Source: CAVXFS01 sp963761115 (GTDB taxonomy: Bacteria; Pseudomonadota; Gammaproteobacteria; Burkholderiales; Gallionellaceae). From it: a DNA stretch of 64,000 nt. How positions within the stretch are numbered: position 1 is the first letter of the stretch; every line of letters begins with the position of its first letter. Below are positions 41,940 through 50,705 of the stretch, piece by piece. The stretch lies in contig CAVXFS010000004.1 of NCBI GenBank assembly GCA_963761115.1, forward strand, positions 1 to 64,000, read 5' to 3'. Made by a program: the position numbers and the translations under genes. Below the pieces are notes generated by a model. The model did no database searches and was not told where the DNA came from. It saw only the letters and a list, made by a program, of their open reading frames with translations.

Positions 41940-43448
41940 TTGGCACTGTTTGGAAAGAAAACGGATCATTCGATGGCGGATATCAAGACCGCCCGCAAGC
42001 TGGTTGACGAAATACCTAAACATGATCCATTAAAGGCGCTGCAGGAACTGACTTCCTGGATCGAGTCAGTCAGCGCTGAATCCGATTTCAATGCGGATTA
42101 CCAGCTTGCGCTTCTGCGCCTGCTGGACCAGGCCGCGCGCACCCATGAGATCAAGCTGTCGCAGGAATACTTTACCGTCATTGCGCCGCAGAGAATCATG
42201 GAAAACCGCCTGTGGAGTGCGCTGAACGAATTTTACCTGCAGGTTTCCCTGGCTTGCCTGACGGCATTGAAGCGTTATCGTAACGGCGATAAAGGCGCTG
42301 CCGCGATGAAGCCGGAGTTGCCGCTGGTTACTGTGCGCGGCATCAATGCCGTTGCCGGCAGGTTGAAATATGCTGTGGCCCGCTACGCGCCGGTCGAACA
42401 GTCGATCTGGGAACAATTGGCCGAACTCTATTCGGCAGCTGAATCATTGCAATATCTGGATGTGCCGGTTCCCATGCATGAGGGCCAGAACGAGAACACT
42501 TCGGTGCGACAAGAATTTGCAGCGGTGCTGGTATGGTATGCCTCCTGCGCCGGCTCCGTCGGCCGTCTGGACAGTCATCTTGCGCATCGCCTGGCGATGC
42601 ACTTGCGCAGATGCTTCAAGGTGGCAGGGGATCTGGGCCCGAACAGCCTGTTCGAATTTGACTTGCAACATCCTGCCCCACCGATACGCATCAGCGCAGC
42701 CATAGTGCCGCAGCCAGGACAATTGTTCATCGCAGTCGAAGGCGTGCAGGAAAGCATTGATGCGTGTGTCAAGTCACTCGACAAGAACATCGTGCCGGAA
42801 GAAATCAACCTGGTAGGTGACTATGATGCGGAATTGGTGCGTAATGTGCTGCATCGGCTGGCTGCTTGCTGGATGCTCCCGCAGCAGGCGCGCCGCAATG
42901 CGCGGCTCAAGGTAAATGTGAGCATCAAGGTGGTAACCGGGCTTTCCGGCGTGCTGGATAAAGTCGGCTCGGGCAGCGATTCGGAAAGTGGCGGAGTCTC
43001 CGTATGGGCGGCTCAAGATATCAGTAATGGCGGTTTCCGCGCGGTATTGGCGGCGCAGGACGCCAAACGGCTGGAGGTCGGGTCGTTGATCGGGTCACAA
43101 CCGGAAAACGTCAACCAGTGGGGGGTGGGTATCGTGCGCCGCCTGAGTCCGGACAATCAGCTCAAACTGGATGTTGGCGTGGAGTTGCTCTCCAATAATG
43201 TTCATGTAGTCAGGTTGCGCGGGTCGAACAGCAGCATTGGCGACGTGGGACAGCCCGCTTTGTGGTTCGACAGCGGCGATGCGGGCGAGGTCAACCTCGT
43301 GCTGCAACGCTATTCATTTTCCAATGGCCGCTCATGGCGCGCGCAGATGGGCGAAACCACATTCCTGCTGATTCCTTTGGCACTGGTGGAAGAGACCGAC
43401 GATTACGAGTATGCGCGCTACAAGAAGGTGGCGCAGGAAAAGGACTAG
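41940..43448 (+). CDS. PilZ domain protein with long helical N-terminus
   Basis: A 502-residue soluble protein. Residues 1-300 are mainly helical and match no family recognised here. The C-terminal part is a PilZ domain with both c-di-GMP motifs: RRNAR (318-322, RxxxR) and DISNGG (360-365, DxSxxG). It is the paralogue of the protein at 13799. The start is taken as TTG 41940, because AAGGAGG lies at 41928-41934 with five-base spacing; the upstream GTG at 41925 would place that site inside the gene. Function unknown; c-di-GMP binding is likely. Confidence 0.78.
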   Translation: MALFGKKTDHSMADIKTARKLVDEIPKHDPLKALQELTSWIESVSAESDFNADYQLALLRLLDQAARTHEIKLSQEYFTVIAPQRIMENRLWSALNEFYLQVSLACLTALKRYRNGDKGAAAMKPELPLVTVRGINAVAGRLKYAVARYAPVEQSIWEQLAELYSAAESLQYLDVPVPMHEGQNENTSVRQEFAAVLVWYASCAGSVGRLDSHLAHRLAMHLRRCFKVAGDLGPNSLFEFDLQHPAPPIRISAAIVPQPGQLFIAVEGVQESIDACVKSLDKNIVPEEINLVGDYDAELVRNVLHRLAACWMLPQQARRNARLKVNVSIKVVTGLSGVLDKVGSGSDSESGGVSVWAAQDISNGGFRAVLAAQDAKRLEVGSLIGSQPENVNQWGVGIVRRLSPDNQLKLDVGVELLSNNVHVVRLRGSNSSIGDVGQPALWFDSGDAGEVNLVLQRYSFSNGRSWRAQMGETTFLLIPLALVEETDDYEYARYKKVAQEKD

Positions 43449-43473
43449 GCTGGGGCAGAAGCCGGCCTGATGT

Positions 43474-44157
43474 TCAGGTCATGCGCCGCGTCAGCCATGC
43501 TTCGATATCGCGCACCTCTTCCATGCACAACGAATGCGGCATTGCGTATTCGTGCCACTCCAGTTCATGGCCAAGATCGTTCAATGTTTGCGCAGATTCT
43601 TCCCCAAGTACATACGGTACGACCGGATCGCCGGTGCCGTGCCCCATGAAGATGGGCGTGCCCTGCGCGGCCGCACTCATTTCATCGGCAACCGTGCCAG
43701 CCAGGGGCAGGTAAGTCGATAGAGCAAGGATCCCGCCCAGTTTTTGCGCATGGCGCAAGCCGGTATGCAACACGATCGCACCCCCTTGCGAGAATCCGGC
43801 AAGGAAAATGTTTTTCGACGGAATGCCGCGCCGTCTTTCCTGTGCGATCAATTTCTCGATCTCCGCCTGCGATCTGCGGATGCCCGCTGCGTCCTGCTGC
43901 GCGCCAATACCTGTCTTGAGCCCGGACGAAAGATCGTTCGCCGTGATGTCATACCATGAGCGCATCAGATAGCCATTGTTGATGGTGACCGGCTGCATCG
44001 GGGCATGCGGGAAGATATAGCGCACTGCGGCCGGCAGGTGCATCTCCTTGGCGACGGGAACGAAGTCCTCGCCGTCCGCGCCCAGCCCGTGCAGCCAGAT
44101 GATGCTGTGCTGTGGGGACTTGCCGGTTTCAAGCGTGATGTGGGGGAGCAGATCCAA
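43474..44157 (-). CDS. Carboxylesterase/phospholipase family alpha/beta hydrolase
   Basis: A 227-residue hydrolase with the oxyanion loop WLHGLGADG, nucleophile elbow GFSQGG (catalytic Ser near 122), catalytic Asp in GTGDPVVP and catalytic His in EYAMPHSLC. This is the esterase D/acyl-protein thioesterase type (YpfH/EstB group). No signal peptide. It ends 25 bases from the convergent PilZ gene and starts one base from the darP end. Confidence 0.92.
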   Translation of the reverse strand: MDLLPHITLETGKSPQHSIIWLHGLGADGEDFVPVAKEMHLPAAVRYIFPHAPMQPVTINNGYLMRSWYDITANDLSSGLKTGIGAQQDAAGIRRSQAEIEKLIAQERRRGIPSKNIFLAGFSQGGAIVLHTGLRHAQKLGGILALSTYLPLAGTVADEMSAAAQGTPIFMGHGTGDPVVPYVLGEESAQTLNDLGHELEWHEYAMPHSLCMEEVRDIEAWLTRRMT

Positions 44158-44158
44158 A

Positions 44159-44680
44159 TTAACGCTCGGGCATAATTTCTTTCAGCACCTGGAAGATCTC
44201 ACGGAAGCTCTTGGGCGGCTTGTCGAGTTCCTTTTCCTTGTGTGCATTGCGGATCAGTGCGCGCAAGTGCTGGGTGTCGGTATCGGGGTGGGCGGCGAGC
44301 AGTTCGGTAAGTGCGGCATCGCTTTCCAGCAGGCGCTCGCGCCATTGCTCCAACTCATGCAGGTGGGCGCTGTGCTCGCGCGAGGTGCCATTCCAGGCCT
44401 CCAGTTTGGCGATGATCGGGGCGGCATCCACCTCGCGCATCAATTTGCCGATGTACTGGATCTGTCGCCGCTGCGCGCCGAACTTGTTGATGCGCTTCAT
44501 TTCGCGGATCGCATCGAGCAGGCGCTCCGGCAGGTCCAGTTCGTTCAACTGGCCATTATTGAGCGCCACCAACTGCTCGCCGACGTCACGCAAGTCATGC
44601 ATCTGCTGCTTGACCTTGGTCTTGCTTGGCGGGGCGATTTCCTCTTCGGTCTGGTTGTGACGATCCTGATGGCGTTGCAT
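44159..44680 (-). CDS. darP: Ribosome-associated protein DarP (YjgA, DUF615)
   Basis: The 173-residue helical, charged protein matches DUF615/YjgA: KTKVKQQMHDLRDVGEQLV, REMKRINKFGAQRRQIQYIGKLMR and the C-terminal KSFREIFQVLKEI. DarP binds late 50S assembly intermediates and helps maturation of the peptidyl-transferase centre. ATG at 44678-44680 (MQRHQDRHNQT) is preferred over an upstream frame. It diverges from pmbA, its usual neighbour. Confidence 0.92.
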   Translation of the reverse strand: MQRHQDRHNQTEEEIAPPSKTKVKQQMHDLRDVGEQLVALNNGQLNELDLPERLLDAIREMKRINKFGAQRRQIQYIGKLMREVDAAPIIAKLEAWNGTSREHSAHLHELEQWRERLLESDAALTELLAAHPDTDTQHLRALIRNAHKEKELDKPPKSFREIFQVLKEIMPER

Positions 44681-44752
44681 GGTGACGAAATAATAAACAG
44701 ATGTTGCTATGATAGCGCCTTCCATCTATCCGTTCTGCTGAATTTCAACCTT

Positions 44753-46108
44753 ATGAACACTCCAGTCTTATCCGCAAACAGGTTTTCCCACTCTGCCGAT
44801 ACCCTGAGCCAGCTTGCCCGGGACATGCTCAAGTACGCAAAACAGCAAGGCGCCAGCGCCTGTGCGGCGGAAGTATCGGACGGCTTTGGCCAGGCCGTCA
44901 CGGTACGCCATGGCGAAGTGGAGACCATCGAATACAACCGTGACAAGGGCATCTCGGTCAGCGTCTACATCGGCCAGCGGCGCGGCAATGCCAGCACTTC
45001 CGATTTCTCGGCACAGGCCGTGCGCGAGACGGTGGATGCCGCGCTTGCCATCGCGCGCTTCACCGCCAGCGACGATTGCGCCGGGTTGCCGGATGCCGAC
45101 ATGCTGGCATCCACCTATCCCGACCTCGACCTGTACCACCCCTGGTTGCTGGATGTGGAGCAGGCCATCGAGCTTGCGCGCGAGTGCGAGCAGGCCGCAT
45201 TCGATCGCGACAAGCGCATCAGCAATTCGGAAGGCGCCACCGTCAATGTGCACGAGGCGCAGTTCGTGTATGCCAACAGCCTCGGCTTCAGCGGCGGCTT
45301 TCCCACTTCGCGCCACAGCGTCGGCTGCGCCGTGATCGCCGGCAAGAACGCGGCGATGCAGCGCGATTACTGGTACAGCGAGGCGCGCAATGCGGTCGAG
45401 ATGCTCAGGGTGGACGAGATCGGGCGCATCGCGGCCGAACGCGCGCTGCGCCGCCTCAAGTCGCGCAAGCTCGGCACCATGCAGGTGCCGGTGCTGTACG
45501 AGGCGCCGGCGGCCGCCAGCCTGCTCGGCCATTTCGTCGGCGCGGTCAGCGGCGGCAGCCTGTACCGAAAATCCTCCTTCCTGCTCGACCAGCTCGGCAA
45601 GCAGGTGTTCTCGAAGCACATCCACATCGACGACATCCCGGATATCCCGCGCGGGCTGGCCAGCAGCGCGTTCGACAACGAAGGCGTGAAGACGCAGCGT
45701 CGCGCCATCGTCGACAAGGGCATGCTGCAAGGCTATTTCCTCGGCACGTATTCCGCGCGCAAACTCGGCATGCAGACCACCGGCAACTCCGGCGGCAACC
45801 ACAACCTGGTCGTGCGTCCGGGCAAGCTGGATTTCAACGGACTGCTGAAAAAGATGGGCCGCGGCCTGGTCGTCACCGAGTTGCTCGGGATGGGCGTGAA
45901 CCACGTCACCGGCGACTACTCGCGCGGCGCGGCGGGTTTCTGGGTCGAGAACGGCGAGATCCAGTATCCGGTGGAAGAATTCACTGTCGCCGGCAACCTG
46001 AAGGATATGTACCGGAACATCGCGGCAGTAGGCAATGATGTGCTGGTGCAGGGATCAAGACAGTGCGGGTCGGTACTGGTCGAGGGGATGATGGTGGCGG
46101 GGCAGTAG
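44753..46108 (+). CDS. pmbA: Metalloprotease-like protein PmbA (TldE)
   Basis: The 451-residue protein is TldE, the partner of TldD in a heterodimeric protease that degrades unfolded peptides and processes some antibiotics. Family segments: VRHGEVETIEYNRDKGISV, TSDFS, VLYEAPAAASLLGHFVGAVSGGSLYRKSSF (in parts), and the C-terminal GMGVNHVTGDYSRGAAGFWVENGE region. TldE itself lacks the zinc site of TldD. tldD is not in the window. Start ATG 44753 is divergent from darP. Confidence 0.95.
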   Translation: MNTPVLSANRFSHSADTLSQLARDMLKYAKQQGASACAAEVSDGFGQAVTVRHGEVETIEYNRDKGISVSVYIGQRRGNASTSDFSAQAVRETVDAALAIARFTASDDCAGLPDADMLASTYPDLDLYHPWLLDVEQAIELARECEQAAFDRDKRISNSEGATVNVHEAQFVYANSLGFSGGFPTSRHSVGCAVIAGKNAAMQRDYWYSEARNAVEMLRVDEIGRIAAERALRRLKSRKLGTMQVPVLYEAPAAASLLGHFVGAVSGGSLYRKSSFLLDQLGKQVFSKHIHIDDIPDIPRGLASSAFDNEGVKTQRRAIVDKGMLQGYFLGTYSARKLGMQTTGNSGGNHNLVVRPGKLDFNGLLKKMGRGLVVTELLGMGVNHVTGDYSRGAAGFWVENGEIQYPVEEFTVAGNLKDMYRNIAAVGNDVLVQGSRQCGSVLVEGMMVAGQ

Positions 46109-46152
46109 CGGCCGGATCGGTTCGGGCGTGCTGTGCAGGTACAACCTTCCAG

Positions 46153-47100
46153 CTACCCCGGGTTATCCGGATCGTGATCACGCTCAAGCGATCCACGGTC
46201 CCACTTGCCCAGGTTCGCCGCCGCCTCATAAGCCGATTGCAGGAAAGTGAGCAACGTATCGTCCGGAGCGTCCGCTAGCCGCACTGCCTCATAGGGCAGG
46301 ATGAATTCGCGAAAATCATTGTTGTATATGGCTGCATCAGGCTTGACCACCGCCTCGGCGAATCCCGCCGGTTCAGGATAGGCATAGGAATAGAACACCG
46401 GATAGGGTATCGACCCGCCCCCCGGCCAGAACCCGCAGCTGCTGACTTCGTGCGAGTAGGCATCACGCGTCACCCGGTCCGGCAGGCCCGGAATGCCGCC
46501 CGGATGCTGTGGAGCGGGGCGTCCTGAAAATCGCGTGACGGCAAGGTCCGGCGCACCCCAGAAAAAATGTACGGGGCTGCACTTGCCATTGAAACGGGCG
46601 CGAAAGATCTTGAACACGCGGTCAGCCTGGAGCAGCACCCGCCAGAACCGCGAGGCGTATTCCGCATCGTAAGCGCAGTGCGTTTCGTCCTGGTCGAACG
46701 GCAGCGGATCGGCGATCTCGCAGGGCATCACGTGCAGGTCCACATGCAGCTGTAGCCGGTCCATCTCCTGCATCAGAAGCTTGTAGAACGTTGCCACCGA
46801 TTGCGGCTGCAGCGGAAAGCCACCGGTGCCGCCGTCACTCGACTGTATCGTCAACTGCTGCGCGATGAAATCGAAATCGATCTGGAATGTGCGGGGGCCG
46901 TATGGGATAGCGGTGGTGGTCAGGCCCCTGGCTGTGACATACAGCGGGACATGCCACGAGTGATTGATCCAGGGGCTTTGGGCCAGCCGGATCTTGCCGA
47001 CGATCTGTGTCCACAGGTGCAGGGTCGCGCAGGTCTCGCGCCAGGCTTCGAGAGGCAGCGCTGGCCATGTTTCAGTATGCAGTTCGGTCTGGGTGGTCAT
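46153..47100 (-). CDS. DUF5996 family protein
   Basis: A 315-residue soluble protein matching DUF5996 (WPALPLEAWRETCATLHLWTQ, HVPLYVTARGLTT, then IPYGPRTFQIDFDF, and SCGFWPGGGSIPYP). No enzymatic motif is known. It diverges from egtB across 214 bases. Proteins of this family often accompany small-molecule stress genes; any link with ergothioneine here is inference from position. Confidence 0.82.
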   Translation of the reverse strand: MTTQTELHTETWPALPLEAWRETCATLHLWTQIVGKIRLAQSPWINHSWHVPLYVTARGLTTTAIPYGPRTFQIDFDFIAQQLTIQSSDGGTGGFPLQPQSVATFYKLLMQEMDRLQLHVDLHVMPCEIADPLPFDQDETHCAYDAEYASRFWRVLLQADRVFKIFRARFNGKCSPVHFFWGAPDLAVTRFSGRPAPQHPGGIPGLPDRVTRDAYSHEVSSCGFWPGGGSIPYPVFYSYAYPEPAGFAEAVVKPDAAIYNNDFREFILPYEAVRLADAPDDTLLTFLQSAYEAAANLGKWDRGSLERDHDPDNPG

Positions 47101-47314
47101 GATCCCTCCATCTGGTTCTGTGCAACCTGAGGATACCGGATTTATTATACAATCAGTCGTCGAGCGCTTTCCCGGCTCGATCCGCTGGCTGGTAGCGTCA
47201 CCGATCGAAACGCGCGCCGGCCATCCCGCTCAAAGCCTCCTGTCACGATCTACTGTCGGCATGGGGTAACAGAACAGGCGTAGTCCCGAAACCCAAGCCT
47301 GAGAAAGAGGTGCC

Positions 47315-48601
47315 ATGGCCCTTTCCCATTCAGCTTCAGCATTGCCGGACAATCAGCGCAGCACCTGGACAAACGCATATCTTGCCGTGCGCAAGCACAG
47401 CGCAACGCTGTGCGAGCCGCTGTCCCCGGAGGATTACGTGATCCAGACCGCACCCGAGGCCAGCCCGGCCAAGTGGCACCTGGCGCATGTGAGCTGGTTC
47501 TTCGAGACCTTCCTGCTGAAGGCATACCTGCCGGGCTACGCAGAATTCCATCCACTGTTCGGTTACCTGTTCAATTCCTATTACGAGCAGATCGGCAAGT
47601 TCCATCTGCGCCAGGAGCGCGGCTTCCTGTCGCGTCCGAGCGTGGAAGAGATATATCGCTACCGCGCGCATGTGGACGAACACATGCAGGCGTTGTTGCA
47701 CGATGCCGGTGCGGACGTGTGGCCGGCCGTGCGGCTACGCCTGGAGATCGGCATCAACCATGAACAGCAGCACCAGGAGTTGCTGTTGACCGACATCAAG
47801 CTCAATCTCGGCGCCAATCCGCTGCGCCCCGCCTATCGAAGTGACCTGCCGCAGACGCCGCAGGCAGTGGCACCAGAACTGGACTGGGTCGCATTTCCCG
47901 GCGGCATCTGCGAGACCGGGCATCACGGCGACGGTTTCGCCTACGACAACGAATCGCCCCGCCACCGGACTTACCTGAACCGTTTCCGGCTGGCTTCCCG
48001 GCCCGTGACCAATCGCGAATACCTGGCCTTCATCGAAGATGGTGGATATAACAAGTCTGAATTCTGGCTTTCCGATGGCTGGTCGACAGTGAAACGCCTG
48101 GACTGGTCCGGCCCGATGTACTGGGAAACCATCGCGGGCGAACGCTGGCAGTACACGCTCGGCGGGATGCGCAAGCTGAACCTGGACGAACCGGTCTGCC
48201 ACGTGAGCTACTACGAAGCAGAAGCGTTCGCTGCCTGGGCGGGCAAGCGCCTGCCCAGCGAAGCGGAATGGGAGGTCGCGGCGCGCGAACTGGCCGTCGC
48301 CGGCAACCTGCGTGACAGCAGCTACCTGCAACCCGCAGTGGCGATGCCGGGGGAGGGGCTGCTGCAGATGTACGGCGATGTATGGGAGCATACCGCTTCG
48401 CCCTATCAACCCTATCCGGGTTTCAAACCGGCGGCGGGCGCGCTCGGCGAATACAACGGCAAGTTCATGAGCGGCCAGATGGTGTTGCGCGGCGGTTCGT
48501 GCGTGACCCCGGCCGGTCACATCCGAGCCAGCTACCGCAATTTTTTCCATCCGCACGAGCGCTGGCAGTTCCAGGGTTTCAGGCTGGCCGAGGACACGTG
48601 A
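47315..48601 (+). CDS. egtB: Ergothioneine biosynthesis iron-dependent sulphoxide synthase EgtB
   Basis: EgtB joins trimethyl-histidine (hercynine) to a thiol donor using iron and O2. The 428-residue protein has an N-terminal DinB-like domain with the iron-ligand histidines in WHLAH (54-58) and HEQQH (149-153), and a C-terminal formylglycine-generating-enzyme-like domain (PVTNREYLAFIEDGG, LPSEAEWE, LRGGSCVTP). Its stop overlaps the egtD start as TGATG. It is intact. Confidence 0.95.
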   Translation: MALSHSASALPDNQRSTWTNAYLAVRKHSATLCEPLSPEDYVIQTAPEASPAKWHLAHVSWFFETFLLKAYLPGYAEFHPLFGYLFNSYYEQIGKFHLRQERGFLSRPSVEEIYRYRAHVDEHMQALLHDAGADVWPAVRLRLEIGINHEQQHQELLLTDIKLNLGANPLRPAYRSDLPQTPQAVAPELDWVAFPGGICETGHHGDGFAYDNESPRHRTYLNRFRLASRPVTNREYLAFIEDGGYNKSEFWLSDGWSTVKRLDWSGPMYWETIAGERWQYTLGGMRKLNLDEPVCHVSYYEAEAFAAWAGKRLPSEAEWEVAARELAVAGNLRDSSYLQPAVAMPGEGLLQMYGDVWEHTASPYQPYPGFKPAAGALGEYNGKFMSGQMVLRGGSCVTPAGHIRASYRNFFHPHERWQFQGFRLAEDT

Positions 48602-49566
48602 TGAACGCAAAGTCGCCCAATTTCCATTTCCATGACTTGCACCCTGAAGCTGAGGATTTCCGGGCCGAGGTCATCGCCGGGCTGAGCAGGAAAGACAGAA
48701 GCCTGTCGCCCAAGTTCTTCTATGATGAGCGCGGATCGCAACTGTTCGATGCGATCACCCGGCTACCGGAATATTATCCGACGCGTACAGAGATCGGCCT
48801 GCTGCAACGCCATGGCGCAGACATCGCCGCGATGGTCGGCGATGACGGCCTGCTGTTCGAGTTCGGTAGCGGCAGCGACACCAAGATCCGCGTGCTGCTG
48901 GACGCGCTGCAGCCCGAGTCCTATGCGCCGATCGATATCTCGCGCGAACACCTGCGGCTGGCGGCGGGCGCGATCGCCCAGGATCATCCGCAACTCGACG
49001 TGCATGCGATCTGTGCCGATTTTTCGAGACCGCTGCAGCTTCCCGACCTGTTCGATGTGCAGCGGCGCGCGGTCTTTTTCCCCGGTTCCAGCATCGGCAA
49101 TTTCAATCCCGAACAGGCACGCGACCTGCTGCGGCGCATCGCCGGGCTGCTCGGCCCCGACGGCAGGTTGCTGATCGGAGTCGACCTCAAGAAGGACCCG
49201 GCACTGCTGCATGCCGCCTACAACGACGAACAAGGCGTCACGGCGCGATTCAACCTGAACCTGCTCGCGCGCATCAATCGTGAACTGGATGCCGATTTCG
49301 ATCTCAAATCATTTCGCCATGAAGCCTTCTACAACGACGCGCTGGGCCGCATCGAGATGCATCTGGTCGCAGACACGCCGCAACATGTCCGCATCAACGG
49401 CAACAGGTTCGAGTTCCAGGCTGGCGAGGGCATCCACACCGAGAATTCGTACAAATACAGTATCGAGGAATTCAGGCAACTGGCGGCGCAAGCCGGGCTG
49501 GCCAGCCTGCACGTGTGGCAGGACGAGGATGCGCTGTTCAGCATCCATTGCTTCACGCCGATCTAG
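48601..49566 (+). CDS. egtD: L-histidine N-alpha-methyltransferase EgtD
   Basis: EgtD trimethylates histidine with SAM, the first step to ergothioneine. The 321-residue protein has SPKFFYDERGSQLFDAIT, LPEYYPTRTE, the SAM loop EFGSGSDTK, and PGSSIGNF typical of the family. ATG 48601 is fixed by overlap with the egtB stop. EgtB and EgtD together are enough for a core pathway, although a C-S lyase is still needed. The end overlaps the convergent aminotransferase gene by four bases. Confidence 0.95.
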   Translation: MNAKSPNFHFHDLHPEAEDFRAEVIAGLSRKDRSLSPKFFYDERGSQLFDAITRLPEYYPTRTEIGLLQRHGADIAAMVGDDGLLFEFGSGSDTKIRVLLDALQPESYAPIDISREHLRLAAGAIAQDHPQLDVHAICADFSRPLQLPDLFDVQRRAVFFPGSSIGNFNPEQARDLLRRIAGLLGPDGRLLIGVDLKKDPALLHAAYNDEQGVTARFNLNLLARINRELDADFDLKSFRHEAFYNDALGRIEMHLVADTPQHVRINGNRFEFQAGEGIHTENSYKYSIEEFRQLAAQAGLASLHVWQDEDALFSIHCFTPI

Positions 49567-50705
49567 GAACGAATCGACTGTTCCACCGCAGCGACCGCTG
49601 CTTCCAGCTGTTTCCGGGTGGTATGAAAGTGCGCTGAAAAACGCACTCCGTTGCCGCGCTGGGCGCAGATCACGTCGCGCGCGACCAGCCGGTGATGCAA
49701 CTCCGCCGCGTCGATGCGGCGATGGCGGAAGGTGACGATACCCGCGTAACGGCCGGGTTGCTGCGGGGTGAGGATGTCGATGTCGGGCAGACTGCTCAAT
49801 GCCTCCATCAGATAAGCGCTGTTCGCCAGCACGCGAGCCGCCACCGTTTCCATGCCCACCTGTTCGAGCAACGCCAGGCTCGCGCTCAGCGCATGGATGC
49901 CGAGCATGTTCGGGCTGCCGCATTCGAAGCGGCGCGCGCTCGCGGCGACCTGCCAATCCTGGCGCGAGAAATCCAGGTGGTCCTCGACCATGTGCCAGCC
50001 GTACTGCCTGAGTCGCAGCCGGTCGCGAACCTGCGGGCGAACATAGAACACCGCGCAACCTTCCGGCCCGAGCAGCCACTTGTGTGCGTCGGCCATGACG
50101 AAATCTGCGCCGCAGGCCTGCACATCCAGCGGCAGCGCACCCAGGCTCTGGATCGCGTCGACGCAGAACAGCACGCCGCGCTCGCGGCAGATATTGCCGA
50201 GCTGATCGAGATCCAGTCGCAGCCCACTGGCGTATTGCACCGAACTGATCGCCAGCAGGCGCGTGCGTTCATCCATGCGCTCGGCCAGCGCCTGTTCCGG
50301 CGATGCGCCTTGTGCGAGGTCGACCAGGCGGGTTTCGACGCCTTCGTCTTGCAACGACTGCCACACGATCCGGTTGGACGGGAATTCCTGGTCGCTGCTG
50401 ACGACATTGTCACCGGCTTGCCAGGGCAGTCCGTAGGCGACCACCGACAGTGCCTCGGAGGTGTTCTTCAGCAGCGCGATATCGTCTGCGGAGGGCGCAT
50501 TGAGCAGGCGCCGGCATTGCTCGCGCAACCGGGTCTCCGTCTCCATCCAGCGTGGGTAATCGCGCGCGCCCTGGCGCATGTTCTCCTCGGCAAATCGCTG
50601 CACGGCTTCTGCTGTCCGGCGCGGCCACGGCGATACCGCCGCATGGTTGAGATAGATCAGGCCGGCATCGAGCGGGAATTCGGCGCTGTAGTCACGGTCG
50701 GTCAT
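49563..50705 (-). CDS. Class V aminotransferase (cysteine desulphurase/EgtE-like fold)
   Basis: A 380-residue PLP enzyme of fold type I: AAVSPWPRRT near the N-terminus, CVDAIQSLGALPLD with the PLP-contacting Asp, and the Schiff-base Lys in DAHKWLLGPEG (about 205). It resembles isopenicillin-epimerase and cysteine-lyase-like members. Because it lies tail to tail with egtBD, it could supply the final C-S lyase step (EgtE), but it shares an operon with the NhaA fusion, so that is only a guess. ATG at 50703-50705 overlaps the nhaA stop. Confidence 0.85.
   Translation of the reverse strand: MTDRDYSAEFPLDAGLIYLNHAAVSPWPRRTAEAVQRFAEENMRQGARDYPRWMETETRLREQCRRLLNAPSADDIALLKNTSEALSVVAYGLPWQAGDNVVSSDQEFPSNRIVWQSLQDEGVETRLVDLAQGASPEQALAERMDERTRLLAISSVQYASGLRLDLDQLGNICRERGVLFCVDAIQSLGALPLDVQACGADFVMADAHKWLLGPEGCAVFYVRPQVRDRLRLRQYGWHMVEDHLDFSRQDWQVAASARRFECGSPNMLGIHALSASLALLEQVGMETVAARVLANSAYLMEALSSLPDIDILTPQQPGRYAGIVTFRHRRIDAAELHHRLVARDVICAQRGNGVRFSAHFHTTRKQLEAAVAAVEQSIRS

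Noticed and set aside
44048..44752. Long N-terminal extension in frame with pmbA
   Set aside because: It runs antisense through darP and the esterase start. The conserved PmbA protein begins at 44753.
44768..45904. Open frame of 378 codons on the minus strand
   Set aside because: Antisense to pmbA and with no recognisable domain.
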